A stretch of DNA of 64,000 nucleotides from Anaerosoma tenue (GCF_023161965.1 NZ_JALNTY010000001.1:788501-852500); one strand, 5' to 3'; counted from the stretch's first letter, positions 43,659 to 53,039 are shown. Notes: a model not told the origin generated them from the letters alone. Program-made: numbers and translations.

Positions 43659-44880
43659 CGCCCATCACCGACTCAACCACCTCTACGAAGCTCTTCCCCT
43701 GCCTACCGGCGGCATACCGCGCACACGCAGCAACCGAGTTGGCCTTCATCATCTCAATAGCGTCACGATCCGAAGCGAGGGAGCGGATCGCGGCGGCGAC
43801 CGCATCCGATCCTGTCGGCTCGAACAACATGCCGCAACCCTCAGCCTCGACTATGTGCCGAATCCCCGGCAGGTCCGACGCCAAGACAGCTAGCCCCGCC
43901 GCCATGTAGTCGAGGAGCTTGATGGGCACTGTCATCTGCAGATTCAGGGTGTCTCCCCGATAGTTGATGACTCCGACATCATGGTCCGACGCGCACCTCA
44001 CCACTCTACGTACGTCACAGGGGGGGATGAACTCGATCCTGTCTTCTGCCTTGAGTTCCGAAACCAGCCGACGCAAACGCGCTTCCTCGACCCCGAAGCC
44101 CTGCAGGGCGAGCGTCACCTCGATGTCGTCGAGACCCGCGACGCCGATGATCAACTCATCCAGTCGACGGTTTGGTGCGAAATTGCCCTGAAAGAACAGC
44201 CTCAGCGGATGATGCACGGGCTGCGGCTCATCAACGCACTCAAACGCTCCACTGTAGATGGGCACCAGGCACGGAGCTGAAGGGTAGCGCGCGTGGAACA
44301 CCTCGGCGAACAGTGGACTGACCGTGGTCATGGCATCGGCGCGACGCACCATGAACGCCTCAACACGCCGATAGAGGCTCACGAAGAGCCCGGGGTAGGG
44401 TCGTCCAGAGTCAAGCGCCAGGTCGCGCACGTCTAAGACGAGCGGGGTCCTGACTCTTCGCTTCACGATGTATCCGGCTATCCATGCCGTGAGGTCTGAT
44501 GCGATTACGACGTCGGGTTTCGCTTTGACGGCGGCACGGGCGAGCAAGTGGTTCTCACGCAGCCTGCCCATGAACATACGGATACCGAGGAGGACCGCAC
44601 TTTGCCTTTCGGGCTGGCCACTCGACATGGCTACCGTGAGCTCCCGCTCCGCGTGGAGGTCTTTCGTGGTACGAACACGCACTACCCGCCCGAACTCATG
44701 CTCCTCATGAAGGGGTTGGGATGAGCGAGTCATTATCCCGATAAGGGTCACATCGAACCCGGCCACATGAAGCGCATCCGCCTGCTTGAAGACGCGCGAG
44801 TTGTGCGTCATGTCATGGAGTGCGAGGATCACGGCTCTGCGTGGCGTACTCGGATTCGGAATGGGTGGGCCTGGGCTCAC
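43639..44880 (-). CDS. Glycosyltransferase family 4
   Basis: A 413-residue GT-B protein: VILALHDMTHNSRVFKQADALHVAGFDVTLIG, KPDVVIASDLTAWIAGYIVKRR, LFFQGNFAPNRRLDELIIGVAGLDDIEVTLALQGFG, and MTVPIKLLDYMAAGLAVLASDLPGI. It shares the RLFFQG...NR and LQGFG segments with the protein at 47124, so the two are paralogues. GTG start. A 140-base gap without recognisable feature separates it from the methyltransferase gene upstream. Confidence 0.88.
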   Translation of the reverse strand: MSPGPPIPNPSTPRRAVILALHDMTHNSRVFKQADALHVAGFDVTLIGIMTRSSQPLHEEHEFGRVVRVRTTKDLHAERELTVAMSSGQPERQSAVLLGIRMFMGRLRENHLLARAAVKAKPDVVIASDLTAWIAGYIVKRRVRTPLVLDVRDLALDSGRPYPGLFVSLYRRVEAFMVRRADAMTTVSPLFAEVFHARYPSAPCLVPIYSGAFECVDEPQPVHHPLRLFFQGNFAPNRRLDELIIGVAGLDDIEVTLALQGFGVEEARLRRLVSELKAEDRIEFIPPCDVRRVVRCASDHDVGVINYRGDTLNLQMTVPIKLLDYMAAGLAVLASDLPGIRHIVEAEGCGMLFEPTGSDAVAAAIRSLASDRDAIEMMKANSVAACARYAAGRQGKSFVEVVESVMGDESRGV

Positions 44881-45020
44881 AAGTGTCTCCCCGTGTCCGC
44901 GTCAGTTCTAGCTTTGCCGCATCCGCGTTTCGAACGCATTCTCGCACAGCGCCGTGGACACAAGACCGACCGGTCACACGATCATGGCTCCGTGGCGGAT
45001 AACAGCGCGCGGCAGACCGC

Positions 45021-45584
45021 TCAGCTCCGCTCGAAATCGAACACGTACACGACTGTCGTGCGCGCATCTCTTACAAGCCGGTCCGGCACCCACACCGGCA
45101 AGACATGATCGCGCAACCTACCCGAACGCGGTACGAGGAACCTTCTGACAGGCCTGACGCCTAAGGTCCATTCCTGGAACACGCGGTGAGTAAGGCCGTG
45201 ATGATGTGGACTGTGCGGAGAGTGCCATAGATAGGGGAAGGAGAGTATGGCCTTGCGGCTCACTCGGACAACTTCACGAAAGGCGTCCTGTTGCCCCCCC
45301 TGCAAGTGCTCCCACACCTGCAGCGCGACGAACAGGTCGTACTGCTGATCGGGTATGGGAAACGGTTCTCTCGCATCGTGCTGGTAGGTCAACCCCGGAT
45401 ACGGCTTGATGTCCATCGTGTCGGAGTCTTTCACCAAGCGGAACCCATTCGTCCCGAGCTCAAGGCATGATTCGAATTCGATTCCCCTCATCACGTCAAT
45501 CACCGCGCTCATATATCCCCAGCGCCCCACGAAGTACTTGTCATCCAACTTCTCGAAATCCTCGCGCGTGGCAAATCGCTCCAT
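45021..45584 (-). CDS. SAM-dependent methyltransferase-like protein
   Basis: A 187-residue protein with a class I methyltransferase core: SCLELGTNGFRLVKDSDTMDIKPYPG, HDAREPFPIPDQQYDLFVALQVWEHLQGGQQDAFREVVRVSRKAILSFP. The first glycine-rich loop is shortened, so SAM binding is inferred from the overall pattern. Only the ATG at 45584 has a good ribosome site (AGGAG, five bases). Probably methylates a sugar or glycan end. Confidence 0.75.
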   Translation of the reverse strand: MERFATREDFEKLDDKYFVGRWGYMSAVIDVMRGIEFESCLELGTNGFRLVKDSDTMDIKPYPGLTYQHDAREPFPIPDQQYDLFVALQVWEHLQGGQQDAFREVVRVSRKAILSFPYLWHSPHSPHHHGLTHRVFQEWTLGVRPVRRFLVPRSGRLRDHVLPVWVPDRLVRDARTTVVYVFDFERS

Positions 45585-45779
45585 GTCGACTCCTACATCG
45601 ATCCGGTAGCCACTCCCCGTACGATGCGACCGGTGTCGCACCGTCGAGGATGTCACTCGACTGGACCCCACAGTACACACACGACCAATGAAGACGCTAC
45701 CCATGAGCTGTAACATCAAGGTCCACCCGGGGAGATCGAGGAACTGGGCAGCGGCTGAGACTCATCCTCGCCGGTACGG

Positions 45780-45809
45780 TTGACCGGCTCCCCGGCCTGA
45801 CCGTAGAGT
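45780..45809 (+). promoter_or_regulatory. Candidate promoter of the glycosyltransferase at 45850
   Basis: -35 TTGACC (45780-45785), 18-base spacer, -10 TAGAGT (45804-45809). Transcription would start near 45816, which supports the ATG at 45850 over an in-frame GTG at 45808 inside the promoter. The rest of the 265-base divergent gap (45585-45849) holds no gene. Confidence 0.42.
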
Positions 45810-45849
45810 GGGCAGCGCGCCGTCATCCGACTTCACCCACCCTAGGACC

Positions 45850-47127
45850 ATGACCATCGACGCAGTGCTCATAGTGGCCTTCAAGTACCCGCCGTACGCC
45901 GAGGTGGGCGGTCGGCGCTGGGCTCGACTTTCGCGTCACTTCGCAGATGCTGGCATTCAGGTTCATGTGCTCACCGTGAACTGGGGTGATGACGGCTTCG
46001 GGGCCATGGATCTGGTGAGACACCCCAACATCCACATCCATCGCATCCCGTCGCTCTGCTTCCACCGCCTGAGAAGCAACAGGCTCCACCTGCCGAAGAG
46101 AGTCCACGGACGCCTGGTGCGCCTCCTGAGGAAGCACGAGATGCTCGAGGATGCACGGCACTGGGGACTCGTGATGGTCCCTCACGCCCGACGTCTGATA
46201 CGTCGGCACGGCATCAAGCATGTAATCACCACCGGGGCTCCATACTGGGCGAATTGGTGGATTCTGAAGCTTAAGAAGACCGATCCCCATGTCGTCCTCA
46301 CCCAGGACTTGCGTGATCCCTGGACAGATCACCCCTTCCGAATGCGAAGCTACTCCCAGCGGGCGATTCTTCGCGCGCACAGGATGGAGGCTGAGGTTCT
46401 GGCAAAGTCGGACCTCATCGTCACGATAACGAATGCAGTGCGCGACCTGCTCTCCGCCAAGAGCGCCGCTCCCGTCCGAGTCGTGGAGAACGGATACGAG
46501 CCAAGAGAGTTTCCCGAACCTGGACCTGCCGCGCCAAGGCCGTTCTGGCTGATGCATGCCGGCACTCTGGCGAGTGGACGTGACAAGCCTCTGCGCAACT
46601 TCCTGCGTGCGGTTCGCACCGTGACTCCCGAGATGCCCGAACTGCGCATCCGCTTCTGGGGGCCGATGCGCCCAGACGTGACCGCGGAGTTTGCGGACCT
46701 CATCGAACGCCGTGTGCTCGAGTTGCACGACTGGGCCCCGGTGGACGAGATCACTGAGGAGATGCGCGTCAATACGTACGCCTGCCTGCACTTCATCTCC
46801 CGGGAACTGTCCCCTTTCCTCCAGTCCATGAAGGTATTCGAGTATGCGTTCTCCCACCGTCCTATTCTCAGTATCGATTACGGTGGAGAGATGAGGCGAC
46901 TGGTGGAGGAACACAGACTGGGATGGAGCGTAGATGGGGACGATCAGTCCGCGATGCAGGCAGCACTGAGGCTTCTTCACCGCGCGTGGGCCGATGATCC
47001 TAGCGCAGAGAATCAGCCACTGGACCTGGATAGATTCGCATACTCGAATCTATCGAAGAGGTACCTCGCACTCCTGGAGGAGGCCGAAACCGGTGGGGCC
47101 CAGAAGACCCTTGGCGTATCCAGCTAG
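45850..47127 (+). CDS. Glycosyltransferase family 4
   Basis: A 425-residue GT-B protein: VAFKYPPYAEVGGRRWARLSRHFADAGIQVHVLT at the start, HVVLTQDLRDPWTDHPFRM, LMHAGTLASGRDKPLRNFLRAVR and FLQSMKVFEYAFSHRPILSIDYGGE at the donor site. More AGA/AGG and A/T-ending codons than the housekeeping genes, suggesting transfer. Its stop codon and that of the convergent gene share one CTAG tetranucleotide. Confidence 0.87.
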   Translation: MTIDAVLIVAFKYPPYAEVGGRRWARLSRHFADAGIQVHVLTVNWGDDGFGAMDLVRHPNIHIHRIPSLCFHRLRSNRLHLPKRVHGRLVRLLRKHEMLEDARHWGLVMVPHARRLIRRHGIKHVITTGAPYWANWWILKLKKTDPHVVLTQDLRDPWTDHPFRMRSYSQRAILRAHRMEAEVLAKSDLIVTITNAVRDLLSAKSAAPVRVVENGYEPREFPEPGPAAPRPFWLMHAGTLASGRDKPLRNFLRAVRTVTPEMPELRIRFWGPMRPDVTAEFADLIERRVLELHDWAPVDEITEEMRVNTYACLHFISRELSPFLQSMKVFEYAFSHRPILSIDYGGEMRRLVEEHRLGWSVDGDDQSAMQAALRLLHRAWADDPSAENQPLDLDRFAYSNLSKRYLALLEEAETGGAQKTLGVSS

Positions 47128-48386
47128 ACGGCCTCACGGTTCAGGACACCTTCATACACACGAACGAGCCTGCCCGCCTGCACTGACCATTCGTGGCGCC
47201 GCGCTGTCTCCAACGCAGCCCGCTTCATGCCTGTGATGCGCTCGGGATCATCGATCAGGCGCGCCAGGTCGCGCGCGATCGATCCTGCGTCGCTCGGGTC
47301 GATGAAGATGCCGGCTCCCGTGCCCTCCAACACGCTTCTGTGCCCAGGCAGGTCGCTCACCGCAAGAGCTAAGCCCGCGCCGAGGTAGTCCATGAGCTTG
47401 TTGGGCACCGTCGACTCGAGGTTCAGCGAGTCGCCCCGATAGCAGATGACTCCCACATCGTACTCTGCGGCGCTCCTTACGACATCAAGCGGGGCGGCGG
47501 GCGGCACGAAAGTGACAACGTCACTCAGCGACAAGCGGGCGACCATGTCGCGCAACTCCTCCTCGACTCGCCCAAAGCCCTGCAGAGTGAGTGTCGCCCG
47601 TCCCTCAAGAATGCACATGGCTTCGATCAATGAACCGAGATTCCGGTTGCGCCTGTAGGCACCTTGGAAAAACAGCCGTACTGGTTCATGCACTGGACGC
47701 GGTGTGGGCACCACCTGATCCGGTCCGTTGTAGATGACTGTCGGCCGCGGGATTCCGTATCGCGAGCTGAGAATGTCGGCGAACACCTCAGAGACCACGA
47801 TGGTCTGATCGACCTCATGTATCGACGCCGCCTCTGCGCTGCGGAGTCGCTCCCGCGTCTCTTCATCGTAGTACTCGACATCAGCAAAGAGGTCCCGACA
47901 GTCATACACGACCCTCGCGCCCGATATCCGCTTAGCTCTCGTTCCAACAGCGATGGTGTGGATGTTGTGCGCGTGAATCACATCCGGCCTGGCCGCTATG
48001 GCGGCGTCCAGGAGTGCCGGACCGTTGAGCGTTGCCAGACTGGATGCCTTGCGCAAGTACCACTTCTCACGCGCCTTCGTGTAGGTGAGGTTCACTGCGA
48101 CACGCAGCGGCCACCAGATGTCTGCCTCGCCAAGCCGGGGCACCCTGAAGCGCTCGATGATGCGGACGTCGTAGCCGGCCGCCACCAGATCCTCAGGTGC
48201 CGAGGGGCCTACCCATACGATGGTGACCTGAGCACCGGATCGAGTGAGCGCTGCCGCTTGTTTGCGGACCCGTGCATCGACATGAAGGTCGGATACACCA
48301 AGCATACAGACCCGGACACCACTGAGGGGTCCGGCCCCACTTGTCGGCGGCTCCTGTGCATATGGACTCTCTTGACTCTGAGACAT
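47124..48386 (-). CDS. Glycosyltransferase family 4
   Basis: A 420-residue GT-B protein: VCMLGVSDLHVDARVRKQAAALTRSGAQVTIVWVG, DVIHAHNIHTIAVGTRAKRISGARVVYDCRDLFADVEYY, LFFQGAYRRNRNLGSLIEAMCILEGRATLTLQGFGRVEEEL, and STVPNKLMDYLGAGLALAVSDLPGHRSVLEG. Paralogue of the protein at 43639. ATG start. Specificity unknown. Confidence 0.88.
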   Translation of the reverse strand: MSQSQESPYAQEPPTSGAGPLSGVRVCMLGVSDLHVDARVRKQAAALTRSGAQVTIVWVGPSAPEDLVAAGYDVRIIERFRVPRLGEADIWWPLRVAVNLTYTKAREKWYLRKASSLATLNGPALLDAAIAARPDVIHAHNIHTIAVGTRAKRISGARVVYDCRDLFADVEYYDEETRERLRSAEAASIHEVDQTIVVSEVFADILSSRYGIPRPTVIYNGPDQVVPTPRPVHEPVRLFFQGAYRRNRNLGSLIEAMCILEGRATLTLQGFGRVEEELRDMVARLSLSDVVTFVPPAAPLDVVRSAAEYDVGVICYRGDSLNLESTVPNKLMDYLGAGLALAVSDLPGHRSVLEGTGAGIFIDPSDAGSIARDLARLIDDPERITGMKRAALETARRHEWSVQAGRLVRVYEGVLNREAV

Positions 48387-48466
48387 TCGCTCCCTGTTTC
48401 GCCTCGGAAGACGACTCCGGTGCGCCTACTCCTCGCACAGGCAGACGATCACCCACCACGTGCTGA

Positions 48467-48494
48467 CTGGCATCCGGCAAGCGGCAGCTATAAT
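48467..48494 (+). promoter_or_regulatory. Candidate promoter of the methyltransferase at 48580
   Basis: -10 is a perfect TATAAT (48489-48494); -35 CTGGCA (48467-48472) matches four of six, with a 16-base spacer. Lies in the 193-base divergent gap and would give a leader of about 80 bases. Confidence 0.48.
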
Positions 48495-48579
48495 GGTTGC
48501 ACCGCTGTGCGGATCATTGTGCTGTACTGATTCTATCAATGCCCTGCGACAATACCCTCCGAGACCTGGTGAGGCCATC

Positions 48580-49386
48580 ATGGGAAGACCGAACCATCAA
48601 GGTACTTCGAACCTGCGGGGCGGCGCGTACAGAGTACTGAAGGACGCCTATGTTCGGGCCAGTCTTAGACTGGCGAGACCGGTCTCGCGCGAGATTCATG
48701 ACGACGTATCACGCATAGTCGAGCGACACACCAATCGCCAGATGCGCCACACGCACGCGGTGGCACGGGAGTCGTACCGACAGGTCGAAGCACTTGTGGG
48801 GCTCTATTCGACTCTCGGCTTCACGCTGCCGCTCCCACCGATGCGCGGATACGCTCTTTCTCCCGATGCCGCAGTTGAGATCGTTAGACTGATACATGAA
48901 TCGAGACCGTCTACCATCCTCGAACTCGGCAGCGGCGTCTCAACGCTGATCACAGCATATGCGCTTAGGAGATTCGGTGGTGGGCGTGTCATCTCTCTGG
49001 AGCACGATGCCGCATGGCACGAGATAGCCACTGGCTACATCGTGGAACACGATCTTAGTGACTATGCTGAAGTCCGGTACGCTCCGCTGGAAGAGATTGA
49101 GATCCAAGGACACCCCTGGAAGTGGTACGACCCGTCAGCACTTCAGGGAATCGACTCCGTTGACATGCTTGTCGTCGATGGGCCGCCACGCAGTACCCAG
49201 CCTCTTGCACGATACCCGGCATTACCGCTGGTGGGTCATCTTCTCACACACGAGGCTATGATCGTGCTCGACGACACGGTTCGCGAAGATGAGCGGAGCA
49301 TCATCAGAATATGGGACTCAGAGTCGGGGCCGTTCCGCATAGAGGAGTTTGCCGCTGAAAAGGGTCTCACCGTGATGCGCCGCTGA
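48580..49386 (+). CDS. Class I SAM-dependent methyltransferase family protein
   Basis: A 268-residue protein. The N-terminal helical part (residues 1-90) is followed by a methyltransferase-like core: TILELGSGVSTLITAYALRRFGGGRVISLEHDAAWHEIATGYI, then VDMLVVDGPPRSTQPLARYPALPLV and AMIVLDDTVREDERSIIRIW. The LELGSGVST loop and the acidic residue after GRVISLEHD fit SAM binding; this is the build of predicted O-methyltransferases of glycan clusters. The ATG has GAGG about five bases before it. Slightly lower GC than the flanks. Confidence 0.8.
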   Translation: MGRPNHQGTSNLRGGAYRVLKDAYVRASLRLARPVSREIHDDVSRIVERHTNRQMRHTHAVARESYRQVEALVGLYSTLGFTLPLPPMRGYALSPDAAVEIVRLIHESRPSTILELGSGVSTLITAYALRRFGGGRVISLEHDAAWHEIATGYIVEHDLSDYAEVRYAPLEEIEIQGHPWKWYDPSALQGIDSVDMLVVDGPPRSTQPLARYPALPLVGHLLTHEAMIVLDDTVREDERSIIRIWDSESGPFRIEEFAAEKGLTVMRR

Positions 49387-49476
49387 GTGCGCCACAAGCG
49401 GGTCGTATCGGACAGACCGGGCGTCCGAGAAGTGTCTCGCTAGCCAGCGGGGACAGCATGTGCGGGATCTGGCTGT

Positions 49477-50436
49477 TCACTTGCCTGCGGCCCTGCTGCG
49501 TTTCCGTAGCCGCACGTTCTCAAGGACGGGGAACACCCGGCGAAGCCGCCTGATCGACTCGGCGACAAGTGCGCGCGCACGCACCTCAGCCGCGTCCGGT
49601 ATCGCCTGTCGGGCGCGGAAGGCGTCCCTGAGGAGATGCGTGCGGTCTCCGGCAGCCACTCTCCGCTCGAGATCGGCCCAACGCCTTGCGGCGATCCAGC
49701 GCCGCATGTCACGGTTCTTCGCCCTGGCGATCGCGATCTGCCGTCGACTCAGTGATCCCGACGCGATGAGATCGTTGCGCGCCTGGATGGCGCTAGCCTC
49801 GATCCGCATCCTATCGGAGGTCATCTGCCCTTCGCTCACCCTGTAACGGGCGAGCACCTTCGGAAGGTAGATGTGGGTCGCCCCGTGCGCCAGGGCCCGG
49901 ATCCACAGGTCGTAGTCCTCAACGTAGATGTCGGACCGGATCCCGCCGACGAGGTCGAGGATCGAGCGGTCGAACACGGCAGTAGTGAACACGCGGTTCC
50001 ACGCGAGCATCTCATCGAGATCGACAGAGACCACGCGCTCGAAGCGTGGTCCACGCAACCGGAGCATGGCCGAGCCGTCCGGATGGAACCGCTCCCCGTT
50101 GCACGAGTAGATCCCGTGACCGGGGTGAGCCTCGATGAACTCGGCGAACTCGGCCATGTACTCCGGCAGGTACAGATCATCGGAGTCGAGCCGGGCGATG
50201 TACGGTGCTCGAGCGATGCTGGCGCCAGCCCCGCGCGCCGCACCGCAACCGCCATGCTCCACACGTAACACGCGGATGCGTGGGTCACGACTGGCATACC
50301 CGGTCGCGATCTCCCACGTTTCGTCAGTCGAGCCGTCGTCAACGACGATGAGCTCCCAGTGACTGAACGTCTGCGCAAGCACGGACTCGATCGACTCGGC
50401 GATAGTCTCCGCCGAGTTGTACGCGGGCATCACCAC
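49477..50436 (-). CDS. Glycosyltransferase family 2
   Basis: A 319-residue GT-A protein: VMPAYNSAETIAESIESVLAQTFSHWELIVVDDGSTDETW, the DxD metal site in ARLDSDDLYLPEYM, and DIYVEDYDLWIRALAHGATHIYLPKVLARYRVSEGQMT. The C-terminal 90 residues are Arg-rich and helical. The GTG at 50436 is the only conventional start, but it cuts off the family's usual FFSV lead-in, which is open upstream. AGGAG lies six bases before an ATC codon, so a rarer start is possible. Confidence 0.88.
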   Translation of the reverse strand: MVMPAYNSAETIAESIESVLAQTFSHWELIVVDDGSTDETWEIATGYASRDPRIRVLRVEHGGCGAARGAGASIARAPYIARLDSDDLYLPEYMAEFAEFIEAHPGHGIYSCNGERFHPDGSAMLRLRGPRFERVVSVDLDEMLAWNRVFTTAVFDRSILDLVGGIRSDIYVEDYDLWIRALAHGATHIYLPKVLARYRVSEGQMTSDRMRIEASAIQARNDLIASGSLSRRQIAIARAKNRDMRRWIAARRWADLERRVAAGDRTHLLRDAFRARQAIPDAAEVRARALVAESIRRLRRVFPVLENVRLRKRSRAAGK

Positions 50437-50551
50437 CGAGAAGAACGGTGTGTCATTCGTTGCCGGGATGGTGCTCTCCTGCGATCTCGGTGCGGCTTCG
50501 GCGCACCTGTCGACATCTCCTGCCCATCTCTGCCGCGCCCGCCAGCCGCCT

Positions 50552-51439
50552 CTACTCGACCCGCGGCTCCACTGACTCCGTCACGGCTCCACCGAGCACC
50601 CGCTCGAGGCTATCCCGCAACTGCGAGCCGAACTCCTCGGTCTCGAGGGCGAGCGACACGTTCGCCTCAAGCCAGGAGAGGATGTTGCCCGTATCGTATC
50701 CCGTGGAGTCCATCGTCACCGCATAGACCTCCTCGTGCTTGAGAAGGTCCCTCAGGGCGTCGGTTAGCTGGATCTCGCCTCCCCTGCCTTCTTCCACGTG
50801 AGGCAGCAGCTCCATCACCTTGGGAGTAAGGAGGTATCGCCCGAAGATGGCGAGGTTCGATGGCGCCTCGTTGGCCGGAGGCTTCTCCACCAGATCGGTG
50901 ACCTCCCACACGCCGGGCTCGACCTCACGACCCGCTATCACGCCATAACGGCTCACGTACTCCCGCTCCACGGGCTCCACTGCGATCACAGAGGCGCCGT
51001 ACTTCTCATGGATCTCCTGCAGCCGGGGGAGCACGTTGTTGTCGGGGACGATCACGTCGCCCAGCATCACGAAGAACGGCTGGTCGAGCGTGTGCGGGGC
51101 GGCGCATAGCACCGCGTGGCCAAGCCCGCGGGGCCGGCCCTGCCGCACGTAGAACACGTCGGCAAGCTCTGAGATCTGACGCACCTGACGCAGCTTCTCG
51201 GTGTTGCCGGCCCTCTCCAGAAGGTCCTCAAGCTCCGCCGAGCGGTCGAAGTGGTCCTCGATGGCGCGCTTGCCGCGCCCGGTCACCACCAGCACGTCGT
51301 CAACACCGGCATCCACCGCTTCTTCGACCACGTACTGGATCACCGGCTTGCCCACCACCGGCAGCATCTCCTTCGGCTGCTCCTTGGTGGCCGGAAGGAA
51401 CCGCGTGCCGAGACCCGCCGCTGGGATGACCGCTTTCAT
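50552..51439 (-). CDS. galU: UTP-glucose-1-phosphate uridylyltransferase
   Basis: Makes UDP-glucose for glycan synthesis. The 295-residue protein has the full GalU pattern: KAVIPAAGLGTRFLPATKEQPKEMLPVVGKPVIQYVVEEA, FFVMLGDVIVPDN, VIAVEPVEREYVSRYGVIAG, LVEKPPANEAPSNLAIFGRYLL and GGEIQLTDALRDLL. The ATG has AAGGAG seven bases before it; the longer frame to 51517 lacks homology. Last gene of the glycan island on this side. Confidence 0.95.
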   Translation of the reverse strand: MKAVIPAAGLGTRFLPATKEQPKEMLPVVGKPVIQYVVEEAVDAGVDDVLVVTGRGKRAIEDHFDRSAELEDLLERAGNTEKLRQVRQISELADVFYVRQGRPRGLGHAVLCAAPHTLDQPFFVMLGDVIVPDNNVLPRLQEIHEKYGASVIAVEPVEREYVSRYGVIAGREVEPGVWEVTDLVEKPPANEAPSNLAIFGRYLLTPKVMELLPHVEEGRGGEIQLTDALRDLLKHEEVYAVTMDSTGYDTGNILSWLEANVSLALETEEFGSQLRDSLERVLGGAVTESVEPRVE

Positions 51440-51550
51440 CACATCTCTCCTTCGCTCCGCCCTGTGCGAAGCCGCCGGAACGCATGGCGCGGCACGGGTG
51501 CCCCGTGCCGCGCCCACTAGCCTACACCACGCGGCGCGGACTGCAAGAGA

Positions 51551-51576
51551 GAAGGGCCGCCTGAAGGCGACCCTTC
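51551..51576 (-). terminator. Intrinsic terminator of the heme operon (after hemL)
   Basis: Stem GAAGGG (51551-51556) with CCCTTC (51571-51576), one mismatch, then CGCC (51558-51561) with GGCG (51566-51569) and a TGAA loop. On the minus strand it lies 25 bases after the hemL stop and is followed by TCTCTTG. Confidence 0.66.
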
Positions 51577-51600
51577 CAGCCTGTGCGAGTACGCCATGCG

Positions 51601-52884
51601 TTACAGCCCCGCGAGCACCTCGGCCGCCGCTGACGTCATCGCATCGATATCGTCGTCGCTGTGCGCGAGGCCCACGAACGTGGCTTCGAACTGGCTCGGA
51701 GCGAGTACGATGCCGCGCTCCATCATGCCGCGGAAGTACGCTGCATAGCGGTCCGTGTCGCTCGTGGACGCCGTCTTCCAGTCGCGGACCTGCTCGGCGG
51801 TGAAGAACATCGTCGCCATGGCCCCCACACGCGTGAGGAACGCGTCGATGCCCGCCGCCTCGACTGCTGCGCGAAGCCCGGCCTCGAGCCGCGCGCCCTT
51901 GCGCTCCAGCTCGTCATACACCCCGGGCTTGGCCAGCTCGGCCATGAGCGCGAGACCGGCAACCATCGCGATCGGGTTGCCCGAGAGCGTTCCCGCCTGA
52001 TAGACGGGGCCGATGGGCGCGAGGTGCTCCATGATCTCGCGCTTCCCGCCGAAGGCGCCTACCGGGAAACCGCCGCCGATGATCTTGCCGAGCGTCGTAA
52101 GGTCCGGCATGACGCCATAGCGCTCCTGCGCCCCGCCGCGGGCCACGCGGAAACCGGTGATCACCTCGTCGAAGATGAGCAGCGCGCCGTGCGCGGTGCA
52201 GAGCTCGCGCAGCCCCTCGAGGAAGCCGCCGGCCGGGGGCACCACGCCCATGTTGCCGGCCACGGGCTCCACGATGATCGCGGCGATCTGCTCCGGATAC
52301 GCCTCGAGCGCCTCGCGGACAGCGTGGATGTCGTTGTACGGCAGTACGATCGTGTCGGCCACAGCGCCCTGCGTGACGCCCGGCGTGCCGGGGATGTTGA
52401 GCGTGAGCAGACCGCTGCCCGCCGCCACCAGGAGCGAGTCGGAGTGGCCGTGATAGTTGCCGTCGAACTTGATGAACTTCTCTCGGCCGGTGTAGCCGCG
52501 GGCGAGCCGGATCGCGCTCATGGTGGCCTCGGTGCCAGAGGAGACCATCCGCACCATCTCGATCGACGGCACGGCCTCCACCACGGCTTCCGCAGCGAGC
52601 ACCTCAACCTCGGCGGGCGCGCCATAGCTGGTACCGCGATCGAGCTGCTCACGCACCTGGTCGAGCACCACGTCCGGCGCATGGCCAAGGATCATCGGGC
52701 CCCACGAGGCCACGAAGTCGATGTACTCGTTGCCGTCGGCGTCCCACACGCGCGAGCCCTTCGCGCGGTCGTAGAAGATCGGATCGGTGCCCACGCTCCG
52801 GAACGCGCGAACAGGCGAGTTCACACCGCCCGGGATCGTCTTCTGGGCGCGAACGAACAGATCCGAGGAGTGTGCGTGCTGCAT
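51601..52884 (-). CDS. hemL: Glutamate-1-semialdehyde 2,1-aminomutase
   Basis: PLP enzyme making 5-aminolevulinate in the C5 pathway with HemA. The 427-residue protein has the N-terminal IPGGVNSPVRAFRSVG, FVASWGPMILGH, MVSSGTEATMSAIRLARG, LLIFDEVITGFRVARGGAQERYG and the PLP lysine in TTLGKIIGGGFPVGAFGG near residue 265. Last gene of the heme cluster, with its own candidate promoter upstream and a terminator downstream. Confidence 0.96.
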   Translation of the reverse strand: MQHAHSSDLFVRAQKTIPGGVNSPVRAFRSVGTDPIFYDRAKGSRVWDADGNEYIDFVASWGPMILGHAPDVVLDQVREQLDRGTSYGAPAEVEVLAAEAVVEAVPSIEMVRMVSSGTEATMSAIRLARGYTGREKFIKFDGNYHGHSDSLLVAAGSGLLTLNIPGTPGVTQGAVADTIVLPYNDIHAVREALEAYPEQIAAIIVEPVAGNMGVVPPAGGFLEGLRELCTAHGALLIFDEVITGFRVARGGAQERYGVMPDLTTLGKIIGGGFPVGAFGGKREIMEHLAPIGPVYQAGTLSGNPIAMVAGLALMAELAKPGVYDELERKGARLEAGLRAAVEAAGIDAFLTRVGAMATMFFTAEQVRDWKTASTSDTDRYAAYFRGMMERGIVLAPSQFEATFVGLAHSDDDIDAMTSAAAEVLAGL

Positions 52885-52926
52885 GTGTGCGATACCCCCT
52901 GAGGAGTGGTTGACGGTCGAAGCGCC

Positions 52927-52935
52927 AGTATATCA
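52927..52935 (-). promoter_or_regulatory. Candidate extended -10 promoter of hemL
   Basis: The minus strand reads TGATATACT, an extended -10 (TGn then TATACT), about 42 bases before the hemL ATG. No -35 match, as is usual for extended -10 promoters. Lies in the 155-base gap between ahbAB and hemL. Confidence 0.42.
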
Positions 52936-53039
52936 GCCAGCGAAGCGGACAGATGCCGAGGTCTCGAGCGAAGCCTCCGCAGGCGCGGTCCGTGCGCCGA
53001 GGACAGCGAGCGAGAGGCCTACGGCATCGGCTCCGCGAG

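Noticed and set aside
49408-49428. Hairpin TCGGAC...GTCCGA between convergent genes
   Set aside because: Short stem and no T-run after it; could be chance in GC-rich DNA.
50489-50507. Hairpin GGTGCG...CGCACC between galU and the family 2 glycosyltransferase
   Set aside because: Six-base stem with no T-run on the minus strand; too weak to call a terminator.
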